A stretch of DNA of 64,000 nt from Gentiana macrophylla (Eukaryota; Streptophyta; Magnoliopsida; Gentianales; Gentianaceae). How positions within the stretch are numbered: position 1 is the first letter of the stretch; each line of letters starts with the position of its first letter. The stretch is from NCBI GenBank assembly GCA_026214975.1, contig CM047810.1, forward strand, positions 90,326,560 through 90,390,559, in the 5' to 3' direction. The notes below the pieces were generated by a model. The model made no database searches and had not been told where the DNA came from. It was given only the letters and a program-made list of their open reading frames with translations. Positions 23,410 through 36,300 of the stretch are shown piece after piece. Both the position numbers and the translations under genes were made by a program.

Positions 23410-23421
23410 TGGTATCGGAGC
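23410..23421 (+). promoter_or_regulatory. SIRE primer binding site (initiator tRNA-Met)
   Basis: tggtatcggagc, two bases after the LTR, is complementary to the 3' end of plant initiator tRNA-Met. Confidence 0.92.
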
Positions 23422-23512
23422 AGTGCTTCTATTTTGAAGTAATCCTACTTGTTGTGCTTGTGAAATTACTTTGAAAACTTTTTCAAATTTCTGATTTTCA
23501 AAGCTTTGCATC

Positions 23513-25790
23513 ATGGATAACAACCAGTATGCTAGAACAATGTTGATGTGTTCCTTAGATCGTTTTGATGAGTATAAACGTCGTATGCGAGGCTTATCTA
23601 GCCGCAACACATGATGAAATGATGGATGTCTTGTGAGATGGACCACTTTGGAGATCACCAAATCGAGAATGATGGAAGATGAAACTCAAGTACATTTCAA
23701 AGCCAAAAAGGGAATGGACTGCTGAAGATAGAAAGAGAGCAAACCTCAACAATATTGCTATTGATATCATATACAGAACCTTGGATAGCAATATGTATAT
23801 GAAAGTGAAAGATTGCAAGACTGCAAAAGAACTTTGGGATAAGTTGCAGTTAATCTGTGAAGGCACTGATGCTATCAAGAAGAACAAGATCAGTGTGGCA
23901 AAGAAGAAGTTTCAGGAGTTCAAAATGAAACCAAATGAAACCATTGAACAAATGGAGTCAAGATTCAATGCAATCATGGATGAACTTACCCTACTGAGTG
24001 TGAAGTACTCACAGGAAGAAATCAACTCAAAAATCTTGGAAGCATTACCTGCAAAAGAAGTTTGGGAGATGAAGGTGACTGCCATAGAAGAAATGAGAAG
24101 TTTACATGAAGAGGACACCTTCAAATTGTTTTCAGATCTTAAGGCCTATGAATTCAGCAAAAAGCTTGTGTCTAAGACTGAAAAAGAAGAGCCAAAGACC
24201 ACTGCATTGGCTGCTTCACATCAAGAAGAGACATCAGGAGCTCAAGATGATTTACTTGATGAGATGCAAGAGCAAATTGAATGATGAAAACATGAACGGG
24301 TTCTCCAAGGAATTTCACAAAGAAATTCAGTGAAAAGAAGAAGGAGGAATCCAAGAAAGATAATGATTATTGGTGCTATCATTGCAAGAAACCAGGACAC
24401 TTCAAACTGGTATCCGAATTAAAACAAAAAAAGGAACTCGATTATCTTTGCTTTAATCGCAAGAAGCCTGGACATTTCAGAATCGATTGTCGGACTCATG
24501 AAGAGCAAGAGCCAACAAAGAAGATCGGCAAGAAAGCTATGGTTCTTTGAAGATGAATCAGGATATGAAGTAGAATCGTAAAAGGAAATGAATCTGATGA
24601 TACTGCACTTGTTGCTGATATGGATGATTTTGCTTTAACGGCAAATATGGATGAAACAGAGGAAGTATACAATTTTGTATCTATTAACACTCATGCTGGA
24701 AGTGATTGTGAATCAACTTGTGGTTCAAATCCTAAAAATTCTGACAATGAAGAAACTTTGGATGCCATCCTTAATCAACTGAGGATAATACAATCTGGTT
24801 ATAAGAATGTGAAGGCTGAAAAAGAAGCTCTTCAAACAGAAGTTGAAAGATTGAATGCTGAATTAAGAGTTCTCAAGGGTAAGGAAAAAGAAGTTGGACA
24901 GAATCAAGATAAGCTCTTTGTACATTCATGAGTCTGCTTTGAATCTTTGAACAATCTTGTTCATCCACTGCATTCAAATTTGGAAAGCCTTATGGTGATA
25001 GAACAGGGCTTGGATTTGGAACTCAACAATCCAACAAGAGTGGATCCAGCAAGGTTACTAAACCTAGTACCAGAATTGGTCCTAAGTTTGTACCTGCACA
25101 AGATCCAACTCCCAAAAGGGTTGCTGAGGCAGCGAAGCCTACTGAGAAAGCTTCAAGGAAGCAAAATCAGAAATCAAAAAGGTCAACATCATCTAACAAA
25201 AAGAATAAATCTAACAATAAAGCTGATGTACCTTCTAGACCTGCTGATAGCAGACCTGCTACCAAGTCTGCTGGACTATAAAAGAATAAAAATCAGAAAT
25301 ATTCCAAGGATAAGAATCCTAAACCTAAAAATGTCAATCATTCTAAGGATACTTATCTCAGGGAGAAAGGTAGATTGTTCCCTACTGATGAGGATTGGAA
25401 TATTCCTGCACCTACTGCTAGAAACAACAAGTATAACCATGATGCTAGGGTAAAACCTAAGCAATGGAATCAGCAGAGGACTCAGCAGAGGACTTATACA
25501 AGACCTCAGTAGACTCCATACTACAAGGTTTTTCCTAACAGACAGCAAACTAATGATTATCCTAGTGCTTCTAACAAAAGAAATCACTTTAAACCGCATT
25601 ATATTCCAAAAGGCCAGAAAGCATATGTGAATCCTACACAACCAATTGTTAGACCTTATGGATGTGTAGAATACATGTATGAACCAAAGTATGAGACCCT
25701 TCAAAGAAGACCTTATGGAAATTTTCCAAGGGTCATGCTTGCCACTGACCACTACGGACTCAAACAGTTTTGGGTACCTAAAATGCATTA
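23513..25790 (+). pseudogene. SIRE gag
   Basis: Starts at ATG 23513. An early stop and frameshift precede a 201-codon frame (23679-24284) that is a typical copia Gag (UBN2-like): TAKELWDKLQLICEGTD, KFQEFKMKPNETIEQM, LPAKEVWEMKV. Two zinc knuckles follow near 24376-24490, each missing one ligand (the last Cys of the first, the second Cys of the second). Then comes a coiled coil (24620-24931: LNAELRVLKGKEKEV) and a Lys/Asn-rich, basic C-terminal part to about 25790. Gag forms the particle and packages RNA. At least three frameshifts break it. Confidence 0.85.
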
Positions 25791-25810
25791 ACTTTGTTTT
25801 GTAGGGTGTC

Positions 25811-26090
25811 TAGTACTTTGACAGTGGATGTTCCAGACATATGACAAACAATAAGCACTGTGTATCAAACTTTGTGGCAAAGGATGGTCCAAGAGTGAAT
25901 TTTGGCAACAAGAACACACCAGGATACACAAGAGGATATGGCACAGTTGTGAGAAATGGATTAACAATCAGGAATGTTGCATATGTGGAAGGACTGGACT
26001 ACAACCTACTGAGCACTGGACAAATTTGTGACATGGGTTACAAGGTCACTTTTGATAAAAAACAACTGTATTGTCATTAGTGAAAGAGGT
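25811..26090 (+). pseudogene. SIRE protease
   Basis: The stretch YFDSGCSRHMTNN has the retropepsin-like active-site DSG of SIRE proteases. The Trp codon that normally precedes it is TAG here (25811-25813), a nonsense change. The frame then runs through VNFGNKNTPGY and GLDYNLLSTGQICDMGYKV to about 26080, where a frameshift links to the integrase frame. Confidence 0.8.
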
Positions 26091-27280
26091 GATCAAGTTG
26101 TGTTGGCTGGAAGAAGACAACAAAACATGTATGTTGTGGATTGGTCTACTGCTGTTCCAGAAACTTGCCTGATTGTGCATAAAGAGTCAGAACTTAATTG
26201 GTTATGGCATAAGAAGTTGAATCATCTAAACTTTGATGATATCAATCAGTTGGTGAAGAAGAAACTGGTGATTGGCTTACCTGAGATCACATTCAAGAAG
26301 GATGCTATATGTGATGCCTGTCATCAAGGTAAACAGACAAAATCAAGCTTCAAATAAAAAACAAAGCAATCAACAAAAAGAGTTTTGGAGCTGATGCACA
26401 TGGATCTATTCGGACCAGTTACACCAACAAGTATAACAGGAAAGAAGTACACTTTGGTAGTTGTGGATGATTATTCAAGATACACTTGGGTGATATTCAT
26501 GAACAAGAAAAGTGAAACACTTCAAAAGATGCCTGAACTTTTGAAGAGATTGAAAAATGAGAAAAGTTTGACAGTAGTGAAGATCAGATCAGATAAGGGT
26601 ACTGAATTTCTCAACAAAGTTATAAGAGAATATTGTGAACAGAATGGTGTACTACATCAACTTGCTGCTGCAGGTACACCTCAGCAAAATGGGGTTGCTG
26701 AAAGAAGAAACAGGAATTTGAAAGAAGAAGGAAGGACAAGGATTTGTGAAGCATTATTACCTGAAAGATATTGGGTTGAAGCAGTCAATACAGCATGCTA
26801 TAACAAAACAGGACCTCAGTGAACAAGAAGCTATTGAAGACACCTTATGAGATTTGGAATGGAAGGAAACCTAATATATCTTATTTCCATCCATTTGGAA
26901 GCAAATGTTTTATCTTGAATCATAAGGAGCAATTGAAGACCTTCCAACCAAAATCAGATGAAGGAATCTTTTTGGGTTATTCTTCTGTCAGCAAGGCATT
27001 TAGGGTACTGAACAAAAGGACACTGAAACATGAAGAAACAATACATGTTGTGTTTGATGAACCTAAGTTCACTGGAATGCAAGATGAAGATTCAGAGCCT
27101 GCTGAGAATCAACAAGTCACGGATCCAGAATGTGTTGATGTTTTGGAAAGATTTAATGACTTAAAAGTTTCTATCGCCCTCTTGAATCCCCCTGCCGATA
27201 ACACTATCGATGCAACAAAGCGAAGCGGTTCAAGGATGCTTGAGCCCTATAGAAGAAACAGCAGACCCTACTGAAGATGA
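26028..27280 (+). pseudogene. SIRE integrase
   Basis: The zinc finger is readable as WHKKLNHLNF (His pair) and CDACHQGK (Cys pair) up to 26357, where a stop occurs. The core frame (26385-26822) has Asp7 (MDLFGP), Asp70 (RSDKGTEF) and Glu106 (NGVAERRNR), D-62-D-35-E, all intact. A one-base insertion near 26810 gives a stop, and the next frame (26819-27274) carries KTPYEIWNGRKPN and FGSKCFILNHKEQLKTF, the usual C-terminal region. It would integrate the cDNA. Broken by one stop and two frameshifts. Confidence 0.9.
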
Positions 27281-28396
27281 TGTTCCTGAGAATCAATCTA
27301 ACCAAAATCCACAATGGTTAAGGGATCACACTGCAGAACAAGTTATTGGCAATATACAGCAAGGTGTGAGGACTAGAAGACAATTAGAAGCAATGTTACA
27401 TGTTTTCTATCTCAAATGGAACCTAAAGTTGTTGAGGAAGGAATATCAGATCCAGATTGGATAATTGCTATGCAAGAAGAAATGAATGAATTTGAAAGAA
27501 ATCAAGTTTGGACACTAGTGGAAAGGCCTAATCATGCAAACATTATTGGAACAAAATGGGTATACAGAAACAAATTGGATGAATATGGTACCATTGTGAG
27601 GAATAAGGCCAGACTAGTAGCAAAAGGCTATTCTCAAGCAGAAGGAATAGATTTTGATGAAACATATGCCCCTGTTGTAAGATTGGAAGCAATAAGACTA
27701 TTCTTGGCATATGATGCTTATAAAAACATCAAGGTATATCAGATGGATGTCAAAAGTGCATTTTTAAATGGCATTCTGGAAGAGGAGGTCTATGTTCAGC
27801 AACCTCCTGGTTTTGAAGTTAAAAATCAAGAAGATAAAGTGTACAGACTCAATAAAGCACTTTATGGTTTGAAACAAGCACCAAGAGCATGGTATGAGAC
27901 CTTATCTCAATTCTTGGTGGACAATGGTTTTACCAAAGGTACCATTGACAAGACTCTTTTCAGAATCAGTGAAGGAGACAGCACCCTGCTGGTACAGATT
28001 TACGTTGATGACATAATATTTGGTTCTGAAAATGATTCACTTTGTGAAAAGTTTGCAAAACTGATGAAAAGTAAATTCCAAATGAGTATGATGGAAGAAA
28101 TGAACTACTTTTTGGGTTTACAATTCAAACAAATGAAAGATGGAATCTTCATTCATCAAACCAAGTATATCAAGGAGCTGCTGAAGAAGTTTGGTATGGA
28201 AAACAACACCAAAGTATCAACTCTTATGAGTACAAACATAAGATTGAATGAAGACAAAGATGGCAAAGATGTTGATCAGACCTTATACAGAAGGATGATA
28301 GGCAGTCTGCGGTACCTTACTGCCAGCAGACCTGATATATCCTTTGATGTAGTTGTTTGTGCAAGATTTCAATCAAAACCTAAGGAAGTCACTTAG
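27281..28396 (+). pseudogene. SIRE reverse transcriptase
   Basis: A 326-codon frame (27416-28396) contains [62 protein letters not shown] and the catalytic YVDD (28001-28012, about residues 196-199). This is a nearly complete copia RT. A frameshift at about 28395 (FQSKPKEVT then stop) breaks the link to RNase H. Confidence 0.95.
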
Positions 28397-28918
28397 CTGC
28401 AGTCAAAAGAGTTCTCAAATATCTAAAAGAGACTTTGGATGTAGGAATTTGGTATTCAAAAGATGGAAGCTTCAAGGTCATATCCTACTCAGATTCTGAT
28501 TATGCTGGATGCAAGATTGATAGAAAAAGCACCACAGAACACTCATCGGTTAATGGGAAATAATTTGGTTTTCTGGTTTAGCAAGAAAGCAATTCAATAT
28601 CAACTTCCACTTCACGCCGGTTGAATATATTGTCTTGGAAGTTGTTGTGCACAAGTACTTTGGTTAAGACAACAATTCAGGGATTATGGAATTGAAGAAA
28701 GAGAAATTCCTATAATGTGTGACAACAAAAGTGCAATTGCAATCACAGAAAATCCTGTGTTGCACTCAAGAACCAAGCACATTGATGTAAGACATCACTT
28801 TATAAGAGATCATGTTGAAAAGAAATATGTGGTGGTTCTTTACATCCCTGCTGAAGATCAACTTGCTGATATTTTCACTAAACCACTGGATAGTGAAAGA
28901 TTTGCTGAGGACTGAACT
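28397..28918 (+). pseudogene. SIRE RNase H
   Basis: After the frameshift, VLKYLKETLDVGIWYSKDG and YSDSDYAGCKIDRKST are readable. A decayed middle (28550-28710) with stops follows, then a clean 66-codon frame (28715-28915) with CDNKSAIAITENPVLHSRTK and QLADIFTKPLD. The SSxxAEY block in the middle is lost to indels. Confidence 0.88.
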
Positions 28919-29601
28919 TGGAATTATAAAAGTTGACTAATACATCTATGATCAGCAATGTACTGGAATTCACCAAGGGGATTAGTATTTGCTATGTTGG
29001 GTGAGCTCACTTAGCAGATTAGTCATTGATATCAACAATTCCATGTACTTATGTTTGGACAATTGAGCAAATGAAGTTGACAAGGGGATTGGTCTTTGTC
29101 ATGTTGGGTGAGCTAACTTGACATATCAGTCATTGTTATTAAATTTCATCTTGTATTATCAGTTGGACAAAGCAAGAAGAATTGAAGATCAGCAAAGTTA
29201 CTTTGTCAGCATGTTGCTTAGACATATTATTAGCAGGCTGCTGAGCCAAGTCTACTGATGACAAGGCTGCTGAAATAAACGTTACTCAGTCAAACTTTAC
29301 TAAAGTCAAAAAGCAAAAATAGCGGGATATTTATTTCATCTTTATAACAGCAGTTACACGATCGAACGGTTACAATCCGTTACGAGTCTGCCATGGGACA
29401 CGTGGCAAGAAGACATTCACTCAAATTTTAATCGTGGTTAATGCTACAGTACGTGCCTGACAGTTTTCTACCCACCACTCTCTGCTTTATATACAGACAT
29501 ATACACAGAGGATACATACAACACTCAAATTGCGATTTCTCTGCAAATATATTGTGTGAACACAGATTTGAAAGTTTTCTTCTTCATCTTTCTCATCTCC
29601 A
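28919..29601 (+). other. SIRE pol-env spacer with a two-copy repeat
   Basis: A repeated unit (about 28971-29040 and 29078-29147) has caaggggatt-ggtctttg...atgttgggtgagct...tcagtcattg in both copies, period 107. Each copy begins with a purine run like a PPT. Downstream are a CACGTG motif and a TATA box that precede the env-like start. No gene. Confidence 0.7.
29399..29493 (+). promoter_or_regulatory. Candidate internal promoter for the env-like gene
   Basis: A G-box CACGTG at 29399-29404 is followed by TTTATATA at 29486-29493. The ATG of the env-like frame comes 109 nt later (29602, context ccaATGGC) after a pyrimidine-rich leader. This arrangement looks like a plant RNA polymerase II core promoter. 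Activity is inferred. Confidence 0.4.
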
Positions 29602-31494
29602 ATGGCAAACAAGGATGATGTTCATATTGGCACCAGTCAAAGTGTAAGAGGTTATGTGACTGACTATCACTCTACTGAACTAGCCATAAACATAGGTCGA
29701 AGAATCAGACGGATTGCTGGTCTGGAGAATGTTATCAATAGAAGACTGGAGAAAATTTCATATGTCAATGTATTGGAATTCTGGAGAAATATTGTTATAC
29801 ATGAAGGTAGAGAGGCCTTCACTACGACAGTCAATGGAAGAGAGATTGAAATATCTTCAGATCTATTGAGAGAATTATTTCATTTTGGACCTGGAAATAA
29901 TGATCCCACCAATCCAGAAGCAATGAACCTACCAAGGATGAAGTTTGTGGATGCAATAATGACAAATGAGAAGATATCTTCATTTCTAGGCATTAATGTG
30001 AAGCATATTGGGTATGAGTATAATTTGCTGAGCAAATTAATTGCCAAGACCATTTTGGGATTCATTGGGAGTCTAGATACACTGTCTGGACCTAAGATAG
30101 ACATGCTAATCATCATTTGCAGGAGCATGAAGTTTGATTGGGATGGATTCTTTATACACTACATGAAGAAGGTGTTTATTGAAGATAGAGATGGTATAAG
30201 GAAGTCCAAGGTCAAGCCCTTAGGTTCACTGATTCAGACCTTGTTGAATCATTTTCAGAGATACGATATTTCATCCGAAAGATTAACAAATCCAGATACA
30301 AGCCAGAAGTTGCTACTCCTATTCCTGGATTAGATGATGATGAAGATGTGGATGATGAAGCCACTGAGAGTGATGATGGAGGAGATGATGGTGCTGGTGG
30401 TGAATAGATTAAGGAATTTGCTAAGTCTGCTGCACCCAAGAAAGTTGTTGAGAAGAGAAAGGCTGCTGACATAAGAAAGATAACAGAAATGTTAAAGCTT
30501 AAGAAGACAAGGAAGCAAACAATGAGATCATTGAGTCTGCTTGAGGTCCAAATTGAAATTGAGGTTACTGACCCTGTTGTAGTTGCAAAGAAGAAATCTG
30601 TTGCTGAAGTTTTGAAGGAGCAACAGAAAGAATTCAGTAGAAAGAGGAAGGCTACTGAGATTGAATCAGAAGACCTTTCTAAAAGAATGAAAGAAATTTC
30701 CAAGAAAAAGAAGCATGGCAAAGGGAAACAATTGAGGATTCTGGAGGCTTAGAGAGAAGAAGAGGTAGAAGAGGCTATTGAGGCTGAGCCCTTAACAACT
30801 ATTAAGCCTACTGAGATAGTAGAGGTTGTTGTTGAGCAACCTACTGAAGAAGTTGTTGAAACCTCCCCTGTAAAGGCTGCTGAGCCTACTGAAGGTGCAC
30901 AAGTTGTTGTTGAGCAACTTGTTGAAGAACCACAACAGACTACTGAGTTTGCACCTGCTGTGGAAGTTGAAAAATTGGTACAAGACCCTGAAAGTTCCGC
31001 AATAGTTCAGGGGGAAGAGCAGTCTGCTGCTAACCCTGCTGATGAGCATGTAAGTCAGGGGGAACACAGTGTGGAACAGATAGAGGTGGTAGGCACTAAT
31101 GTACAACCTGAAGAACCTACTAACCTAGAAGCATCTGTTGAAGAAACTCTTAACCTACTTGTTGAGACCTTTGGAGGTCAGCAAGGTACTCAAAATGCTC
31201 CCAAAAGGCCAACCATGCCATTTGAAAGGAATGAGAAAAAGAAGAAAGAGGGATATGTTGATCCTAAACTCCTACTGGTTGCAAACTACTTTCAATGGAA
31301 GTTTGGGTTTTATAAGAAACAAAAGCCAGCTGCAGAACCAATGACAGATTTTGAGGAATGGGCTTTTGAGAAGTTGGGAGTGGAGAGTTTACTTGATCTA
31401 GTTGATACCTCTTTGTTAGAATCAAGATTGATGGACCTTTTTGATGAACAAAAGAAGGAAGAGGGTATCAAATTTGGGGATCCTAGAGATGGAT
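29602..31494 (+). pseudogene. SIRE env-like gene, 5' half
   Basis: ATG at 29602 opens a 243-codon frame with a globular N-terminal domain (LEFWRN at residues 58-63, VNGREIEISSDLLRELF from 77, a DWDGFFIHYMKK block near 190). A frameshift at about 30290-30333 moves into an acidic DDDEDVDDEATESDDGG segment. TAG codons at 30405 and 30750 interrupt a Lys/Arg-rich basic part and a Val/Glu/Thr-Pro-rich part. A 181-codon frame (30960-31505) then carries YVDPKLLLVANYFQWKFG and reads into element B. I see no convincing signal peptide. Such genes follow pol in SIRE/Maximus elements and their function is unproven. Confidence 0.75.
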
Positions 31495-33368
31495 TGATGA
31501 CGTAGATCAAGTGATAATAAAATACTTGACCACCATAAACCAATACTAGCAAGAGGACTAGGTCCATCGTAGTATAGCTATAGCGAATCAAGGTCGATCC
31601 CACAGGGAACCAATTGTGGATCATTTATATACAAACAACTAATTATTCATATCAAGGACATAAAGGCGGTCTACGACCAACGAAGGACAAGAAAAGTAAA
31701 GGACACGACTCGACACAACACATAACGTAATTAACCTCCCTAATTATCATGTTATCGTTTGGATCTAGAGATTCTATATAATTAAGCTAGACTCGACAAC
31801 TATTAACCCGATTCGTATTTCTTTTATATTGGCTACGGGAGTCATCCCCTAAACTAGATCTAGCTCCGGGTAGGCCATCTAGATCACTATGCTATGTCAC
31901 GTGACTTCTCTTTTTTGGCCTCTATCTCATATGACTCGCACGCTTACAAAACTAGGGATGCCGATATTAACCGTATTCCTCACTTAGGCAACATTCCTTT
32001 GACAGGCGTACTTCCTAAGCGATCGCATCAGTCTCTGTCCCATTAACACTAACTTTTTAGGTATCATGTTAATATACGATTTACGTATAATCAGGTGCTA
32101 GATATTCCCAAATACAGAACAGATCTAGATCTCGCTGAAAGTCCCGGAAGATCAATTCATGAGCCGACCTAGGAGCCCTATATTGGTATTTCCTAATCAT
32201 ACGCTAATTAAAACAGATGAGCAACGTAGCCGTAGCCATACCTACTAATCATACGTAGCCGTAGCCATACCTACAGAACAGATCTAGATCTCGCTGAAAG
32301 TCCCGGAAGATCAATTCATGAGCCGACCTAGGAGCCCTATATTGGTATTTCCTAATCATACGCTAATTAAAACAGACGAGCAACGTAGCCGTAGCCATAC
32401 CTACTAAGATAAAAAATTCTAGGTGGACAATCACACCATAAAGACGTGGCTAGATTGACGCGGTGAAAAACTAAATCTTAGCGTTTCTCTATACTTAACG
32501 GATAAAATAGAAGTTCACAAAGCAATTATATAGATCTACTAAAAACACGGTTGTCGATCATACCAAAGTCATCTATAGATCAACGGATAACAGATCTGGG
32601 CGTGTGGATCCTTATAGACAAGGAATCCCCACTGCCTCATATCGTATCCTTAGATCTACATCGTTCGGTGAAGAACGAACAACCTCAAACGATAAACAAT
32701 AATTGGGGGCTTAATTATAAAGAACTAAGAACAAATAAATACAAGAACTTACATTATTGCAGAACTTGCATAAAAAACTGCTCTAAGAAAAACTGAAGAT
32801 TTAATTATGAATTGTGTATATTTTCGTTGTTTGTGTGTGGCGTGTAGTACAAATATATAGGAGTCAAAATTCACATAGGATAAGCCTTAACCGATCTAAA
32901 ATAGTTTTCCTAAATTCAAATGAAGTATGAAAACGTGTTAGGATAATTCCAAGTCGATCCGAAAGCTAAAGGGCAATTTGCGCCCCCCTTCTTATTCGTC
33001 CCCCCTTATTGGCGCCATCTCTTCCTCTTTTCGTGCTAATCCGATCTTTACCTTGAATTTCCTTTGATTTATCTTGAGATTTAATTCTTCCACTTGTATT
33101 TATCCTCCAAAATTATCTCTATCTGCAAAATAAATATTTATCCCAAAATAAATCATATTTAAAAAACGGATAAATACCAAATTACATAATAAAAATGGAT
33201 AAATACCGAATTATGTCTTATAAATGGATAAATACCAAATTATATAATATAAATCACATAACATTAAATAATCCATATAAACATGTGATTTAATGTAAAA
33301 TATATATTATTAATCTCGATTTAAGGACAATGTTGATGACTTTTACGGATATAATTTGACCGTCATCA
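31495..33368 (-). repeat. Element B 3' LTR (with internal duplication)
   Basis: 1874 bp against 1716 bp for its partner. The difference is a local duplication (about 32114-32247 repeated at 32273-32403, plus a short extra catacctac copy). The minus-strand TATA (tcctatatatttg) lies near 32852-32864. Confidence 0.92.
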
Positions 33369-36300
33369 ACTACCCCCCACTTAGACTTTGATCGTCCGAA
33401 ACAAAGCATCAATAAGTCATTCCCCAAGACAACATTTTCCATGGTCAAATCATACTTATACAAGAAACTTGAGTCAACTCATACCACTTATGCTTATAAG
33501 GTATCCATTATTCACTACTCGTCATGAATCGAAGTGACGTGTGCATGTGCATTTAGTTTTATCGATTCGTGGCAAGATTAAAGTTTATGCTAACTTCGAA
33601 GTCTTAATCTACCAACATCAGCATTCCCACTTCTTAGGCCTCGCATTGGGTAAAGTCATGGTGCAATAAGCAAGAGCGTCATCCATAAGGTTTTTGGACT
33701 TGGAGGCCGAGAAATTACTCAAAGCCTCTTAAAAATTTGACTTTATTCGCATTTTCATAACTTCAAGCATTAACACATATCGAGAAGGAAGCTTGCTTTA
33801 AAAGTAAATTATGCATTGCAAGAATCCCCTTTCATGGATTGGTCAATAGCATTGAATATTACCACAAGCGCGAAGCTACTTTGGTAACGTTACTACAAGC
33901 CCAGTGTCCAACATTTTGTCAAAACACAGATAAATCTCAAGCTTATTACTCCGCTTAGATGGCTAGAAGATAAGAATAAATCAGCAGATAAATATCGACT
34001 CTAGGTCCGCATAACCAATCATCTACGCAATGTACACATAGTTCTTCTTAGTTATTATAACTTGTGCGGTATTCGTCGATTCATTTTGAGTAATCAAATA
34101 ATAAATAACTACTTGCAATAGTTGGCATGAATATCCTTAAGTTTACATTCACATAAGTATAAAAATATCACGTACTCATGCAACTTGGTTCCTTCCCTAT
34201 CAATTCTTAGCTAGGAACTCACAATTCTAAGGGTACGAGATAAATAATATGGCATTTATTCAATTTTTTCAATTTTTCACCATTTCATTCAATTTTAACA
34301 CATATCACATCATAGCTAAGTCTCCTACCCCCCACTTAAACATGGCATTGTCCCCAATGACAAATAAAAATGAGAATTTAAGAAAAAGACTTAGCTCTGG
34401 AAACGGCTCTCAAGTAGATGCAGAACATCGGAGTAGTTCAAGGACGTTGAGGGACCTCGATGAATATAAGAAAACCAGAGATCGAACACGAAGTTCTATC
34501 GCTGCAAAATAAGTCTTCAACAAAGCTCGAAACTCGTTACAGCGTTAGCTCATAAAAAAAAATCGAAACAAAGGGGCAGTAAAAGGAATACATGAAACCT
34601 CAAACATTTTTAAGTCCTTAAAACGATTACATTTGTGAAACATTGGAATTATTAAACCTGACTTGTTTTGAGTACAACATTATGATTTAGAGAACTGACA
34701 GCAGGCTCGATACAAAGGAAAATATACTAAATAGAAAGAAAAAATAAGCAAGCAACTAAAGATGGTAGTCTTCATCTATAAGCTCCACCGCTTAGATATT
34801 CTTAAAACCGGGTGGAGAAGACAAAGATCATAAAGCATTACCCCACGTGGGAAAACACGAGGTTGACTGGATCAACCATGTATTCAATCCAGAGACACTT
34901 GGTAAGGTATAACAGATTCAATCCATGTAGCTTCCCCAATGTTCGAACAAAACTCAACATCTCGAAATGCCGGAATAGGCGTAAAAGTGTGAAATTTAAA
35001 ACATCCGGTAGAAAGATAAATTTTGTATGTTGATCAGACCAAAAAACTTTTAGAATCTAGCTAGGGTCAGAGCTACACGTATCCCAGCTAGGATCATGAA
35101 AACCAAAATGATAAAATATAATCATTAAAACTTAGCAATATTTCAAATTCCGCAACACAAAGGTATTTTGTAAACAAAATGGAGGTTGAGAGTATGAGGG
35201 GTTTAGAAAAAGATAGTGAATGATGGTAAGAAAAGATAAAGGGTGGGTAAGACATTGTGATTATGGGTGGGTAAGGGTGGGAGAGTGAAATAGATGGAAA
35301 GAAAGAGAGGGAATGGAAGAATGGTTAGAAATGTGAATTGTGAGACAGATTGGTGAGAGAATAGAAAAGGTTGAAGGGTGAAAGGTTGTAAAGGAAAGGA
35401 TAAGGGTAGTTGCAGAACGAATTGCACACAACTTTGGATTTTCACTCGGATCGCCATTCTAAAAAGTTTTGGGAGTTGACCAAAAAGCGTTCTTGTTCGC
35501 ACCAATCATTCTCTGTTACATTTTCAGTAATTCTCAAGCTCTCTTAATGCTTCCATCTTAAGGTTGATTGCTAAATTTCCTTTTCTTTAGCAATTTCTCG
35601 ACTCTCCTAAGAAACTCTATTTCACGTGGCCAATATTGAGTAAAAAAGTTTTGCACATCCTTAGCCAAATGGCCATTGGAACACGGCAAAATAAAAAACC
35701 TCAACATATGTCACGTTACTCTTATTGGACTCAAAGAAAACAAAACCTAAAATCCTAAAAATAAATCCTAAGGGCTTTAAAGAAGTAGTTCTGAGTTTAA
35801 AGTCCTCAGCTCGACTTTCAAAAAATTATCCTTGTCAGTTATCCTTCTTGGACCGCTAGATGTTGACCCCTTGAGCACTATATGAGGTGGGCTCGTCGCA
35901 TTTGCGGATTAATATCCTTCCCTTGGTTGTGGGACATAGGAAATGACATCTATCCATACCATTTATACACAGCTCTTTCCTCGGCTCTCGTTTTAGGAAT
36001 TAGTGAATTCTAAGAAGATTCAGTCCTAGGGGACCCATTTTAATCCTATCCTCTATAATGCTGCTTCATTATGCTCTCTCAAAACTCAACGTCTTCTTTT
36101 TGTTTGAGAATTTTTTTTTTAAACTACACAAATTGTTGCTCCCCTGGCCAGTAGAAGCAATCTCATGCATAGGACAATGAGATTTTGACAGAACTACGAG
36201 GAAATCTTTATTCACTGCTTCCTTCAACTACTACATGTTTCCTTATACCCTCTAGATGAGGCAGATTTGGGGCAGAACCTTCCACACTAATAAAATTAAT

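Noticed and set aside
25276..25788. Minus-strand open frame of 170 codons
   Set aside because: Antisense of the Lys/Asn-rich end of SIRE gag, with a composition of Ile/Leu/Ser typical of such shadows.
30212..30721. Minus-strand open frame of 169 codons, rich in Ser/Phe/Leu
   Set aside because: Antisense of the acidic and basic low-complexity segments of the env-like gene. Not a membrane protein gene.
32551..32796. Plus-strand frames in the element B LTRs (32551 and 37792) as conserved small genes
   Set aside because: They look conserved only because the two LTRs are copies. The composition is not protein-like and the strand is antisense to the element.
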